Assembly: GCA_021731205.1 (NCBI GenBank)
Contig: JAKFXV010000105.1
Span: forward strand, 1-9,319
Source of the DNA: Nocardioides sp.
GTDB taxonomy: Bacteria; Actinomycetota; Actinomycetes; Propionibacteriales; Nocardioidaceae
Direction: 5' to 3'
Length of the DNA: 9,319 nt
The translations under genes were made by a program, and so were the position numbers. Positions 1 through 8,867 of this stretch are shown piece after piece. Numbering within the stretch: the stretch's first letter is position 1; each line of letters begins with the position of its first letter. Below the pieces are notes generated by a model, which was not told the origin of the DNA, did no database searches, and saw only the letters and a list, made by a program, of their open reading frames with translations.

Positions 1-50
1 GACGAGGCGATCGCCCTGATCAATGCGAACCCGTATGGCAACGGCACGGC

Positions 51-54
<4 letters not shown>
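1..54 (+). pseudogene. Inverted fragment of an mmsA-type gene at the window edge
   Basis: Read on the plus strand, bases 1-54 encode DEAIALINANPYGNGTAI. This is a well-known conserved segment of methylmalonate-semialdehyde dehydrogenases, normally about 40 residues downstream of the TEM where the minus-strand mmsA breaks off. The family continues with Phe-Thr, but here the next codons (TCG GTG) are already the antisense of the minus-strand copy. The switch therefore falls within about 49-56, with a short shared stretch around CATCT. The simplest reading is that both pieces come from one gene joined head to head. It is not a functional gene. Confidence 0.8.
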
Positions 55-1184
<1,130 letters not shown>

Positions 1185-1253
1185 CGACCCATCATCGACC
1201 TGTCGGGTGATCGAACGCACTTGCCCGACGCGGTTGTCGAGACCACTTGACGC

Positions 1254-1988
1254 TCAGCCGGGAAGCACCCGGCGCAGGAACTGGCGAGTGCGTTCCTCGC
1301 GGGGTGCCGTGAAGATCGCCTCCGGAGTCCCCTGCTCGACGATGCGGCCCTCATCGAGGAAACACACCCGCGTGGCGACCTCCCGAGCGAAGGCCATCTC
1401 ATGGGTCGCCACGACCATCGTCGTGCCGTCGGCGGCCAGCTCTCCCACGATCTGTAGCACCTCGCCCACGAGCTCGGGATCCAAGGCGGCGGTGATCTCG
1501 TCGAGCAGCAGCAGGGTCGGCGCGGTGCACAGCGCGCGCACCAGGGCCGCGCGTTGCTGTTGCCCGCCGGACAACCGATCGGGATGCACCTCCGCCTTCT
1601 CCGCGAGTCCGCACCTGGCCAACAGTTCCCGAGCCCGTTGCTCCGCATCCTGCCGCGGTACGCCGTGCACCCGGCGTGGGGCCAGCGTGCAGTTGTCCAG
1701 CACCGACAGATGCGGGAAGAGGTTGTAGGCCTGGAACACCATCCCCATCCGTTGCCGCACCCGACGCGGGTCGACCCGTGGGTCGGAGACCTCCTCCCCC
1801 TCGAACGCGATGACCCCGTCGTCGATCTTCTCGAGCAGGTTCAGGCACCGGAGCAAGGTCGACTTGCCAGATCCCGAGGCGCCGATCAGGCACACGACAT
1901 CGTGCGCATCCACCGCTAGGTCGACGTCGCGCAGCACCACCTTGTCGGCGTACGACTTGCGCAGCCCGGTGACCTCCAGAACCGTCAT
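1254..1988 (-). CDS. Polar amino-acid ABC transporter, ATP-binding protein (GlnQ/HisP type)
   Basis: This 244-residue cytoplasmic ATPase powers amino-acid import with the permease and binding lipoprotein encoded just upstream. All nucleotide-binding motifs are present: Walker A GASGSGKST at 36-44, Q-loop Gln86 in VFQAYNLFPHLSVLDN, signature LSGGQQQR at 139-146, Walker B LLLLDE ending at Glu164, and switch His196 in ATHEM. The stretch after Walker B reads DEITAALDPE rather than the textbook DEPTSALDPE; to my knowledge this variant occurs in actinobacterial GlnQ-like proteins and should not stop catalysis. The length is normal for the family. The ATG overlaps the permease stop (ATGA), so the two are translationally coupled, with a G-rich stretch just upstream serving as a ribosome binding site. 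The substrate cannot be told from the ATPase. Confidence 0.95.
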   Translation of the reverse strand: MTVLEVTGLRKSYADKVVLRDVDLAVDAHDVVCLIGASGSGKSTLLRCLNLLEKIDDGVIAFEGEEVSDPRVDPRRVRQRMGMVFQAYNLFPHLSVLDNCTLAPRRVHGVPRQDAEQRARELLARCGLAEKAEVHPDRLSGGQQQRAALVRALCTAPTLLLLDEITAALDPELVGEVLQIVGELAADGTTMVVATHEMAFAREVATRVCFLDEGRIVEQGTPEAIFTAPREERTRQFLRRVLPG

Positions 1989-2830
1989 CGCGCCCCCGAC
2001 CGTTCACGTTCGGCGACCCGCCGCTGCAGCCAGTCCGTCAACCGGGCCAGCGGGATGGTGAGCACGATGAAGAAGCAGGCGACGACCACGATCGCGGTGT
2101 CGTTGAAGTTGTAGTTGCTGTAGTCCTGAGCCGCGTTGACGGCGTCGAAGATCCCAACCACCAACACCAGCGCGGTGTCCTTCTGCAGGCTGACGAAGTC
2201 GTTGAGCAGCGGGGGTACGACGCGCCGCACTGCCTGGGGCACCACGACGTACCGCATCGTCTGGCCTCGAGTCAGTCCCAACGCCTGCGCCGAGGCGACC
2301 TGCGACGGATGGATCGACTCGATCCCCGCGCGGAAGACTTCCGCGACGTAGGCGCCGTACGACAACACGAGCGCGACGAGTGCCCAGAAGAACAGCGAGT
2401 TGGGCACCCCGCTCAACCCCAGAGCCGGGACCCCGAAACCGAGCAGCAACACCAACAGGATCGTCGGGATCCCGCGGAAGAGGTCGGTATAGATCACCGC
2501 CAGCACCCGGACTGGCGTCAGCCACGGCGATCGCGCTTGACGAGCCAATGCGACCGCCAGGCCCAGCACCAAGATCAGCGGCTCGGCCATCAAGAACAGG
2601 GCGATGTTCTTGAGGAAGCCGCGCGCGATCTCCGGGAACGACTCGCGCGCATGGAATCCGCTGAAGAAGTACTCGCGCACACTGGGCCAACCGGGCGAGG
2701 ACACCACGCCAATCACGAGTACGGCGAACACACTCACCGTCACCAACGAGGCGATCAGCGAGGAGCGCCACCGGAGCCTACGCCGGAGCCGACGCCGATT
2801 CAGCTCATGGACGCTGGGTTCGTAGGACAC
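1985..2830 (-). CDS. Polar amino-acid ABC transporter, permease (HisM/GlnP type)
   Basis: This inner-membrane subunit of 281 residues forms the translocation path of the importer. The N-terminus is cytoplasmic and arginine-rich (RRRLRRRLRWR at 12-22). It is followed by membrane segments near 24-43, 74-96, 106-135, 147-166, 219-235 and 245-262. Two family signatures are clear: DLFRGIPT at 116-123, and the EAA coupling loop around 168-190 (AGIESIHPSQVASAQALGL), which docks onto the ATPase. Only one permease gene is present, so it probably acts as a homodimer. The chosen start is GTG, 41 bases after the binding-protein stop, with no clear Shine-Dalgarno sequence. No in-frame ATG lies nearby, and the arginine-rich stretch before the first helix fits this start. 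Confidence 0.93.
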   Translation of the reverse strand: MSYEPSVHELNRRRLRRRLRWRSSLIASLVTVSVFAVLVIGVVSSPGWPSVREYFFSGFHARESFPEIARGFLKNIALFLMAEPLILVLGLAVALARQARSPWLTPVRVLAVIYTDLFRGIPTILLVLLLGFGVPALGLSGVPNSLFFWALVALVLSYGAYVAEVFRAGIESIHPSQVASAQALGLTRGQTMRYVVVPQAVRRVVPPLLNDFVSLQKDTALVLVVGIFDAVNAAQDYSNYNFNDTAIVVVACFFIVLTIPLARLTDWLQRRVAERERSGAR

Positions 2831-2871
2831 CGGATGGCGCGCAGGGTGGGGGACAGGGTGCCGGGCAGGCC

Positions 2872-3756
2872 CTATTGCAGCTCAGGCACGCCGACGGAGT
2901 CGGACAACCATTGCTTCTCCAACTCGGCGAGCACACCGTTGCCCTCCAGCGTTCCGAGGTGGAAGTCCACACAGCCCTTGAGCGCGCTGCCCTGCTCCAT
3001 CAGCAGGCCGAACTGCTCCTGCTCGCCCGTCTCCGGTTGGAACTGGCCGACGATCGTGCTCTTGGGGATCTCCACGGCCGTGATGTAGAACGCGGTCGGC
3101 AGGTCGGCCAGGATCGCGTCGACCTGGTCGTTCTGCAGCGCCTGCTTGGCGGCGTTCGTGTCGCCGAAGACCTGCGCCTCCGCATCGGGGGCGATCACGT
3201 CTCGGATCGCAGTGAGCGACGTCGTTCCGGTCTGGGCACCCAATCGCAGTCCCTTCAGCTCTGCCAGGCTCGTCGCCGCGGCCCCCGCGGTCCCCTCGAG
3301 GGCGATGACCGCCTGCGCGGCCGAGTAGTAGCCGTCTGAGAAGTCGACCACCTCCTCGCGCTCGGGGGTGATGGAGATCTGGTTGATGTCGAAGTCGAAC
3401 TTCTTCTCCCCCGGCTTGTAGGAGTTGTTGAACGGCACCTTGACCCACACCACGTCCTCGCGGGCGAACCCCAACTCCTCGGCCAGGGCGTAGGCCACCG
3501 CCGACTCGAAGCCCTTCCCGTTGGTCGGGTCGTCGTCGACGAACCAGGGCTCGTACGCCGGCGAGTCGGTCGCGATCGTCAGCTTGCCCGGGGTGATCAG
3601 GTCGAGGTCCTGCGGCGCACAGGAGATCACCTCGGTCATGTCCTCCGGCGGCGTCGACTCGCTGGCCGACTCGGGCTCGGCGGGCGCGCAGGCCGCGAGG
3701 GCGAGCAGCGAGACGGCGAACAGGGGCAACAGGACGGGACGCAGCGAACGAGGCAT
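2872..3756 (-). CDS. Polar amino-acid ABC transporter, substrate-binding lipoprotein
   Basis: This 294-residue extracytoplasmic receptor captures the amino acid and delivers it to the permease. Residues 1-22 form a lipoprotein signal peptide with lipobox LAAC, so Cys23 should be lipid-anchored. An Ala/Pro/Ser/Glu-rich linker follows to about 43. The solute-binding type 3 domain runs from about 57 (GKLTIATDSPAYEPWF). The conserved ISITPEREEVVDFSDGYY at 127-144 includes Arg133, which in this family normally clamps the substrate alpha-carboxylate. Cys46 and Cys262 flank the domain and could form a disulfide. The N-terminal acidic patch (DDDPTNGKGFE) and DINQ are typical of actinobacterial relatives. 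It leads the importer gene set, 34 bases downstream of the MFS gene. No strong ribosome binding site is visible. The substrate is undetermined: glutamine, glutamate, GABA and similar compounds are all possible. Confidence 0.94.
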   Translation of the reverse strand: MPRSLRPVLLPLFAVSLLALAACAPAEPESASESTPPEDMTEVISCAPQDLDLITPGKLTIATDSPAYEPWFVDDDPTNGKGFESAVAYALAEELGFAREDVVWVKVPFNNSYKPGEKKFDFDINQISITPEREEVVDFSDGYYSAAQAVIALEGTAGAAATSLAELKGLRLGAQTGTTSLTAIRDVIAPDAEAQVFGDTNAAKQALQNDQVDAILADLPTAFYITAVEIPKSTIVGQFQPETGEQEQFGLLMEQGSALKGCVDFHLGTLEGNGVLAELEKQWLSDSVGVPELQ

Positions 3757-3790
3757 GGAGGCATGTTAGCCGCCGGACCCGGTGCGGTCG

Positions 3791-5071
3791 CTACCTCAGC
3801 GGGTGTGCGATCTCGTCCTCGGGCAATCGGGCCACCAGCACAGCGATGACGGCCACGACCCCGGGCACGATCCCGGCGATCAGGAAGGTGTTGCGCATGC
3901 CGATCAGCTGCGACACCGGGCCGGCCAAGGCCATCGACACCGGCATCAGGCTCAAGGAGATGAAGAAGTCCAGCGACGCGACCCGGCCCAACAGTTCGGG
4001 AGGCACTCGACGCTGCAACAGGGTCCCCCACACCACCATCGGCGCGGTGAAGATCGCACCGATCACGAAGGCGGTCACCACCATCATCCACACCTGGTCG
4101 GCCAGGCCGAAGACGACCATCGGCAGCGAACCCAGGCCCCACATCAGGTTCATGAACGTCAGGTAACGGCGTGGCATGCGCGCGGCAGCCATCGCGAACG
4201 CCCCTAGCGCGCCGCCGAGGCCGAACGCAGCCATCACCCACGCATGGTCCGTGGCGTCGCCCCCCAGCCCGTCCTTGATCACGAACGGCAACAGCACCTC
4301 GAACGGCCCCATGATCGTCAAGACCAGGATCGAGGCGAACAGCAACGTGGCGAGCAACCACGGCGTGCGCACCATGTAGCGGAAGCCTTCGGCGACGTCG
4401 CGCACGGCGGCGCGTACCGGGTGCTGCACGGCGTACTGGTCGAGATCGCGTCGCAGCGGCGTGCGCGGCACCAGCAGCAGTGCTAAGAATCCCGCGAAGG
4501 ATGCGGCCACGGCGATCGCGAACGCCGCCGCAGGTGAGGCCGCGCCCACGACGAACCCGGCGAGCCCCGGGCCCGCCGCCTGGCCGATGGTGGGGCGGAC
4601 CATCCCCTCGAAACCGTTGACTGCGAGCAGTTGCTCCTCGGGAACCAGCGCCGGCAGCCACGCCGAGTACGCCGGATAGTGAAACGACAACGCCACGCCC
4701 GTGAGGAGAGAGATCAACGCGAGTTGCCAGATCCGAGTGAGGTCCAGGGCGGCGAGGACGGTGACGAGGGCCATCGCTGCGCACTCGATGCCGGCCACGA
4801 CGAGCAGGATCGACTTCTGCTCGATCCGATCCGCCACGACGCCGGCAGCCAGGGCCGGGACCAAGATCCCCACCGAGGCTGCCGTTGAGACCACCGACAA
4901 CTGTGCCGGGCCGCCGCCCAGGCGGATCACCTCCCAGATCAAGGCGATCAGCCAGACCCCGGCTGCGAAGACGTTGAGGGTGAGCGCGATTCCGAGCCAT
5001 CGGTACCCGTGCCGGAACGGCGCGAACGCCCGAGCCACTGCGTCGTTCACCGGGCCAGTCTGACCGATCAA
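3791..5071 (-). CDS. Major facilitator superfamily transporter, EntS/MFS_3-like exporter
   Basis: This 426-residue inner-membrane protein has about 12 hydrophobic segments and looks like a proton-driven exporter of the MFS_3 type (enterobactin-exporter and macrolide/tetracycline-efflux relatives). The MFS motif A loop is visible as GVVADRIEQKSILL at 77-90, joining helices 2 and 3. A second conserved stretch, FEGMVRPTIGQAAGPGLAG (154-172), is typical of this branch. A central loop at about 203-232 separates the two halves, and VPPELLGRVASLDFF (356-370) is a common C-half signature. The start is taken as TTG at 5071 because GAGGAG lies 12 bases upstream; a GTG at 5050 would remove seven residues and has no better site. 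It follows zwf after 42 bases and precedes the importer genes by 34. The exported compound is unknown; the sequence does not distinguish a drug, siderophore or metabolite. Confidence 0.88.
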   Translation of the reverse strand: MIGQTGPVNDAVARAFAPFRHGYRWLGIALTLNVFAAGVWLIALIWEVIRLGGGPAQLSVVSTAASVGILVPALAAGVVADRIEQKSILLVVAGIECAAMALVTVLAALDLTRIWQLALISLLTGVALSFHYPAYSAWLPALVPEEQLLAVNGFEGMVRPTIGQAAGPGLAGFVVGAASPAAAFAIAVAASFAGFLALLLVPRTPLRRDLDQYAVQHPVRAAVRDVAEGFRYMVRTPWLLATLLFASILVLTIMGPFEVLLPFVIKDGLGGDATDHAWVMAAFGLGGALGAFAMAAARMPRRYLTFMNLMWGLGSLPMVVFGLADQVWMMVVTAFVIGAIFTAPMVVWGTLLQRRVPPELLGRVASLDFFISLSLMPVSMALAGPVSQLIGMRNTFLIAGIVPGVVAVIAVLVARLPEDEIAHPLR

Positions 5072-5113
5072 CCCCTTCGGGCGCTCCTCGGTTTTCCGGC
5101 TGACTAGCGCGGT

Positions 5114-6550
5114 TCAGCCGCGCCAGGTGCGCTCGAACGGCAGCCGCCAGCTGCGTGGGGCGATGAGCTGATGGATCTGGTTGGGTCCCCAGGACCCCAC
5201 GGCGTATGGACGGACGGGTGGTGGGTCCTCCACCAGTGCCGAGGAGACCTCCCACAATCGCTCGACGCCCTCCGCGGTCGTGAACAAGGTGTGGTCGCCC
5301 TTGACCGCGTCCAAGATCAGCCGCTCGTAGGCCTCGAGCACCGAGCCGGCCCACGCGGTCTCGTCGATCGCGAACTGCATCGACAACTTGTCCAGCCGGA
5401 ATCCCGGGCCGGGTCGCTTGCCGTAGAAGGACAGGCTCATCCGCGCTTGGTCGGCGAGGTCGAAGGTGAGGTGGTCGGGGCCGTGGTCGCTGATCCCCGA
5501 GCCGTCCGGGAACATCGACTGCGGCGGCTCCTTGAAAGCGATGGAGATGATCCGCTGCCCCTCGGCGAGGTTCTTGCCGGTGCGCAGATAGAAGGGCACC
5601 CCGGCCCAACGCCAGTTGTCGATGAAGCAGCGCAACGCGATGAAGGTCTCCGTTTCGGACTCCGGCGAAACTCCTGGCTCGTCGACATAGCCGGCGTACT
5701 GGCCTCGCACCACGTCGTCGCTGGTGATCGGCAGCATCGACCGGAAGACCTTGTTCTTCTCCTCGGTGATGGCCCGAGGCTCCAGCGCCGTTGGTGCCTC
5801 CATGGCCGTGAAGGCGAGCACCTGGAACAGATGCGTGACCACCATGTCCCGATAGGCGCCCGTGGCCTCATAGAAGCTGGCCCGGCTCTCCAACCCCAGG
5901 CGCTCCGGCACGTCGATCTGCACATGATCGATGAAGTTGCGGTTCCACGTCGGCTCGAACAACCCATTGGCGAAGCGGAACGCCAAGATGTTGAGGGCCG
6001 CCTCCTTGCCCAAGAAGTGGTCGATCCGGAAGACCTGAGACTCGTCGAACACCTCGTGCACGGAGGCGTTGAGGACCCGTGCGGTGGCCAGGTCCGTCCC
6101 GAACGGCTTCTCCATCACGACCCTGGCTCGCTCGACGAGTCCGGCATCGCGCAGGGTTCGGATCACGGCCAGCGCGGCTTGCGGAGGCACGGAGAGGTAG
6201 TGCAGTCGGTGCCGCGGCTGGTCGAGGCCCTGCTCGGCTTCGGCGACGGCGGCCCGCAACGAGTCCGGCGTACCTCCGGGGGCCCACCACAGCCTGGCCG
6301 CGAACCGGTCCCAATCGGGGCCACTGAACGGCGCATGGAACTGCTCCAAGGAGGTGCGCGCGAAGGCGATGAAACTGTCCCTGTCGTGTTCCTCCAGCGA
6401 GGTACCGACCACTTGCACGTCGGGCAGCAACCCGGTGCACAGCAACCGGAACAACCCCGGCAGCAACTTTCGGCGAGACAGGTCGCCCGTCGCGCCGAAG
6501 AGCACGACCGTCGTGGGCGGCCCAGGGGTACCGGTCGCATGAAGGGCCAT
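5114..6550 (-). CDS. zwf: Glucose-6-phosphate 1-dehydrogenase
   Basis: This cytoplasmic enzyme oxidises glucose 6-phosphate to 6-phosphogluconolactone, making NADPH at the entry to the oxidative pentose phosphate or Entner-Doudoroff route. It has 478 residues, close to the usual 460-515. Visible motifs are the nucleotide-binding GATGDLSRRK at 19-28, EKPFG at 147-151, and the substrate-binding signature RIDHFLGKE at 175-183 with Asp177 and His178. The catalytic base His240 lies in MVVTHLFQ, and LRTGKNL follows at 322-328. The VTHLFQ version with an AMEAP stretch after it resembles mycobacterial Zwf1 more than the OpcA-dependent Zwf2. In keeping with this, no opcA, transaldolase or 6-phosphogluconate dehydrogenase gene is in the window. 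The start is well supported by GAGGTGA six bases upstream of the ATG. The gene sits between gabD and the MFS gene on the same strand. Confidence 0.96.
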   Translation of the reverse strand: MALHATGTPGPPTTVVLFGATGDLSRRKLLPGLFRLLCTGLLPDVQVVGTSLEEHDRDSFIAFARTSLEQFHAPFSGPDWDRFAARLWWAPGGTPDSLRAAVAEAEQGLDQPRHRLHYLSVPPQAALAVIRTLRDAGLVERARVVMEKPFGTDLATARVLNASVHEVFDESQVFRIDHFLGKEAALNILAFRFANGLFEPTWNRNFIDHVQIDVPERLGLESRASFYEATGAYRDMVVTHLFQVLAFTAMEAPTALEPRAITEEKNKVFRSMLPITSDDVVRGQYAGYVDEPGVSPESETETFIALRCFIDNWRWAGVPFYLRTGKNLAEGQRIISIAFKEPPQSMFPDGSGISDHGPDHLTFDLADQARMSLSFYGKRPGPGFRLDKLSMQFAIDETAWAGSVLEAYERLILDAVKGDHTLFTTAEGVERLWEVSSALVEDPPPVRPYAVGSWGPNQIHQLIAPRSWRLPFERTWRG

Positions 6551-6556
6551 GGTGCG

Positions 6557-6563
6557 TCACCTC
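6557..6563 (-). promoter_or_regulatory. Ribosome binding site of zwf
   Basis: GAGGTGA on the minus strand ends six bases before the ATG at 6550. It is one of the few strong Shine-Dalgarno matches in the window and fixes the zwf start. Confidence 0.75.
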
Positions 6564-6636
6564 ACAGCATCGAGCTCACATCGACAGTTCACAGCAGGTC
6601 CGCCGGGCATGCATCGGGGCGGTCCATGGCGGCACG

Positions 6637-8091
6637 TCACAGGGGAAGCGCGACATAGGTCGTCTCGAGGTACTCCTCGATCCCTTCGAACCCGCCTTCG
6701 CGGCCGAAGCCGCTGTGCTTCATCCCACCGAACGGGGCCGCAGGATTGGACACCAGCCCAGTGTTGATGCCGACCATGCCGAAGTCCAACGCCTCCGCCA
6801 TCCGGAGGGTCCTGGCCAGATCCGCCGTGTAGACGTACGACGCCAGGCCGAACTCGGTGTCATTGGCCCGGGCGACGACCTCGGCCTCGGTGGTGAAGGT
6901 GCTGATCGACGCGACCGGGCCGAAGATCTCGCGGTTGGTGATCTCTGCATCGGGCGGCGCACCCAGAAGCACCGTGGGGGGATAGAAGAAGCCGGGACCG
7001 GTCATGGCCTTGCCACCGGTCACGACGGTGGCGCCCTGGGCGACGGCGCCATCGACCAGCGCCGAGACCGACGCAACGGCGCGCGCGTCAATCAGCGGAC
7101 CCACCTGAGTCCCCGGCTCCTGGCCGCGGCCGACCACCAGCATGCCCATCCGGTCGGCCATCAACTGTGCGAAGCGGTCGGCCACCGAGGCGTGGACGAA
7201 GAATCGGTTCGCCGCCGTGCAGGCCTCCCCCATGTTGCGCATCTTGGCGACCATGGCCCCATCGACGGCCGCATCCAGATCGGCATCCTCGAAGACGATG
7301 AACGGCGCATTCCCACCCAGTTCCATACTCATCCGCTGCAACTCACCGGCGGACTGGCCGACCAGGATCTTGCCCACAGGTGTGGATCCGGTGAAACTCA
7401 CCTTGCGCAGCCGCCGATCGGCCATCAGGGCTGCGGAGACCTCCGGCGCCTTCGTCGTCGTGATCACGTTGAGGACGCCCGCAGGCAGGCCGATGCGTTC
7501 GAAGATCCCGGTGACGGCCAGGGTTGTCAACGGGGTCAGCTCGGCCGGCTTGACGACCATCGTGCAGCCCGCAGCGAGGGCGGCCCCGACCTTGCGGGTC
7601 GCCATGGCCAAGGGGAAGTTCCAGGGCGTGATGAGCAGGCACGGCCCTACCGGCTTCCGGATCGTCAGCAGCCTGCTGCCACCCCCGGGAGCAGCCAACC
7701 ACCGTCCTTGGATCCGCGGCGCCTCCTCAGCGAACCAGCGGAAGAACTCGGCGCCGTAGGCAACCTCACCTTTCGCCTCTGCCAGTGGCTTGCCCATCTC
7801 CAAGCTGATCAGGTGGGCGAACTCGTCGGACTGAGCAACGACGGCTTCGTAGGCGGCTCGGAGCAACTCCCCCCGCTCGCGAGGGGCCGAGGCGGTCCAG
7901 CCAGGCTGCGCTGCGGCCGCTGCGTCGAGCGCGGCCCGGGCATCTGTGGCATCCGCATCGGGTAGTTCGACGAGGACGGACTCGTCTGCGGGATCGTGGA
8001 CGGGGAAGACAGCACCGGACTGAGCCGGCCGCCATTCGCCGTCGATGAACAGTGCCCGATGTCGGGCTGGGACGAGATCGAGACCGGTCAT
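6637..8091 (-). CDS. gabD: NAD(P)-dependent succinate-semialdehyde dehydrogenase family protein
   Basis: This 484-residue cytoplasmic aldehyde dehydrogenase probably oxidises succinate semialdehyde to succinate, the last step of GABA breakdown. Numbered from the ATG at 8091, it shows ITPWNFPLAM with Asn158, the cofactor motif VSFTGSTPVGK at 231-241, MELGGNAPF with general base Glu257, catalytic Cys291 in GEACTAANR, and EIFGP with Glu389. The C-terminal LVSNPAAPFGGMKHSGFGREGG (446-467) is typical of the GabD class. Enterobacterial GabD has a second cysteine two residues after the catalytic one (a redox switch); here that position is Ala, so that switch is absent. The frame is open upstream to a GTG at 8160, but those 23 residues do not resemble the family. 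GGGAG stands nine bases before the 8091 ATG, and the 484-residue length fits. Another short-chain semialdehyde is a possible substrate. zwf follows after 86 bases. Confidence 0.92.
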   Translation of the reverse strand: MTGLDLVPARHRALFIDGEWRPAQSGAVFPVHDPADESVLVELPDADATDARAALDAAAAAQPGWTASAPRERGELLRAAYEAVVAQSDEFAHLISLEMGKPLAEAKGEVAYGAEFFRWFAEEAPRIQGRWLAAPGGGSRLLTIRKPVGPCLLITPWNFPLAMATRKVGAALAAGCTMVVKPAELTPLTTLAVTGIFERIGLPAGVLNVITTTKAPEVSAALMADRRLRKVSFTGSTPVGKILVGQSAGELQRMSMELGGNAPFIVFEDADLDAAVDGAMVAKMRNMGEACTAANRFFVHASVADRFAQLMADRMGMLVVGRGQEPGTQVGPLIDARAVASVSALVDGAVAQGATVVTGGKAMTGPGFFYPPTVLLGAPPDAEITNREIFGPVASISTFTTEAEVVARANDTEFGLASYVYTADLARTLRMAEALDFGMVGINTGLVSNPAAPFGGMKHSGFGREGGFEGIEEYLETTYVALPL

Positions 8092-8100
8092 GGCAGCAGA

Positions 8101-8105
8101 CTCCC
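8101..8105 (-). promoter_or_regulatory. Probable ribosome binding site of gabD
   Basis: GGGAG on the minus strand lies nine bases before the ATG at 8091. It supports the shorter start over the in-frame GTG at 8160. Confidence 0.5.
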
Positions 8106-8163
8106 ACACAACGGCTAGGCCGGCTCGCTCGGACTCGACAAGCCGAATGAGGGTGCACACAGC

Positions 8164-8196
8164 GCCGCAGCCGCCTCACCAGGGAGCGGCTGCGGC
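8164..8196 (-). terminator. GC-rich hairpin between the membrane-protein genes and gabD
   Basis: The arms at 8164-8174 (GCCGCAGCCGC) and 8186-8196 are perfectly complementary over 11 bases, with an 11-base loop. A further four bases can pair across a small bulge. It lies about 50 bases beyond the stop of the four-helix membrane protein and about 70 before the gabD start. No T-run follows on either strand, but many actinobacterial terminators lack one. It could instead be an operator or an attenuator for gabD. Confidence 0.5.
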
Positions 8197-8205
8197 TGTC
8201 CGTTG

Positions 8206-8226
8206 GGTTCGGTTGCTGTGCGAACC
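8206..8226 (-). terminator. Second small hairpin just after the four-helix membrane gene
   Basis: The arms GGTTCG (8206-8211) and CGAACC (8221-8226) pair perfectly around a nine-base loop, starting 20 bases past the stop codon at 8247. With the larger hairpin next to it, this could be a two-part transcription end. A six-base stem alone is weak evidence, and a protein-binding dyad is the alternative. Confidence 0.3.
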
Positions 8227-8246
8227 AGGCGGGGGTCTGTCGGGCG

Positions 8247-8861
8247 CTAGTCCCGCAACGTCCCATCAGCGGTGATCGCGGGGCCGAACACGGGCAGTGG
8301 CGCGGCGATCCGCGAGCGCAGGACCCACGCGATGACGACCCCGTGTAGCGCGTGCGCGGCGACCAGGATCGGCCAGCCGACAGACCGCGCCAGGCTCATC
8401 ACCTGGGCATCCTCAATGCCACCGATGGCTATCACCGCACGGAAGGCAACCAGGTAGAACAGGCACATCATGGCAACGCCGTGGAGGGCGCCCAGGGCGT
8501 AGCGCTGCCAACCGATGATAGGCACGCGACGGGTGCCGAACGCGAAGATGAGACCGCTGATCGCACCCATCACGAAGCAGAGCCCAAGTCCGCCAGAGAA
8601 CTGCAACTGGAAGAACTCCGGGGTCTCCCCGTCGGCGACGGCGTCGAGGGCGAACTTAAGGGGCCCTGGGTCGACGATCGAGATGATGCTGTAGAAGGGC
8701 ACGGTCGCGCCGTATGGCGACATCGCCCCGCCAATAGCAAGCAGGATCGCCGTCGGGATCGCGGATGCGATCCCGGCGATGATCCCTGCTTCGATCTGAC
8801 TCTCCAGGCTGCGCCGCTCGGGGCGCATCGGGTCGCCAGCAAAACCACCAATCAATGGCAT
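8247..8861 (-). CDS. Unidentified four-helix membrane protein
   Basis: I do not recognise this 204-residue protein. It has a short charged N-terminus (PMRPERRSLESQIEAG) and four likely membrane helices near 25-48, 88-109, 119-147 and 159-182. A loop at about 49-87 (VDPGPLKFALDAVADGETPEF) separates helices 1 and 2, and a hydrophilic C-terminal tail follows helix 4. The motif ALHGV occurs twice, in helix 3 (126-130) and helix 4 (171-175), and His170 is close by. Histidines in membrane helices can bind metal or haem, but this is only a possibility here. The start lies six bases after the stop of the 94-residue gene, so the two are almost certainly co-transcribed. No Shine-Dalgarno sequence precedes the ATG, which suggests coupled translation. 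Base composition looks slightly less GC-rich than in the metabolic genes. No function is assigned. Confidence 0.8.
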   Translation of the reverse strand: MPLIGGFAGDPMRPERRSLESQIEAGIIAGIASAIPTAILLAIGGAMSPYGATVPFYSIISIVDPGPLKFALDAVADGETPEFFQLQFSGGLGLCFVMGAISGLIFAFGTRRVPIIGWQRYALGALHGVAMMCLFYLVAFRAVIAIGGIEDAQVMSLARSVGWPILVAAHALHGVVIAWVLRSRIAAPLPVFGPAITADGTLRD

Positions 8862-8867
8862 GTGAAA

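Noticed and set aside
1185..1253. Possible terminator between the ABC ATPase and mmsA
   Set aside because: Only a 5-base TCGGG/CCCGA pairing with a long loop is visible, which is too weak to call.
1497..1506. Altered Walker B context (DEITAALDPE) in the ATPase as a sign of inactivity
   Set aside because: The essential Asp163 and Glu164 are intact, and the Pro-to-Ile change lies after them; I recall the same variant in related actinobacterial ATPases.
3636..5609. Minus-strand open frame of 657 codons overlapping the exporter, zwf and the binding protein
   Set aside because: It runs in another frame across three well-supported genes and is made up mostly of Arg, Gly, Ala and Pro. It reflects GC-rich codon use, not a gene.
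5171..6658. Plus-strand open frame of 495 codons opposite zwf
   Set aside because: It is fully antisense to a G6PDH gene with intact catalytic motifs and has no signs of a real protein.
8092..8160. N-terminal extension of gabD to the GTG at 8160
   Set aside because: The 23 extra residues do not look like the family, while the ATG at 8091 has an upstream GGGAG and gives the usual GabD length.
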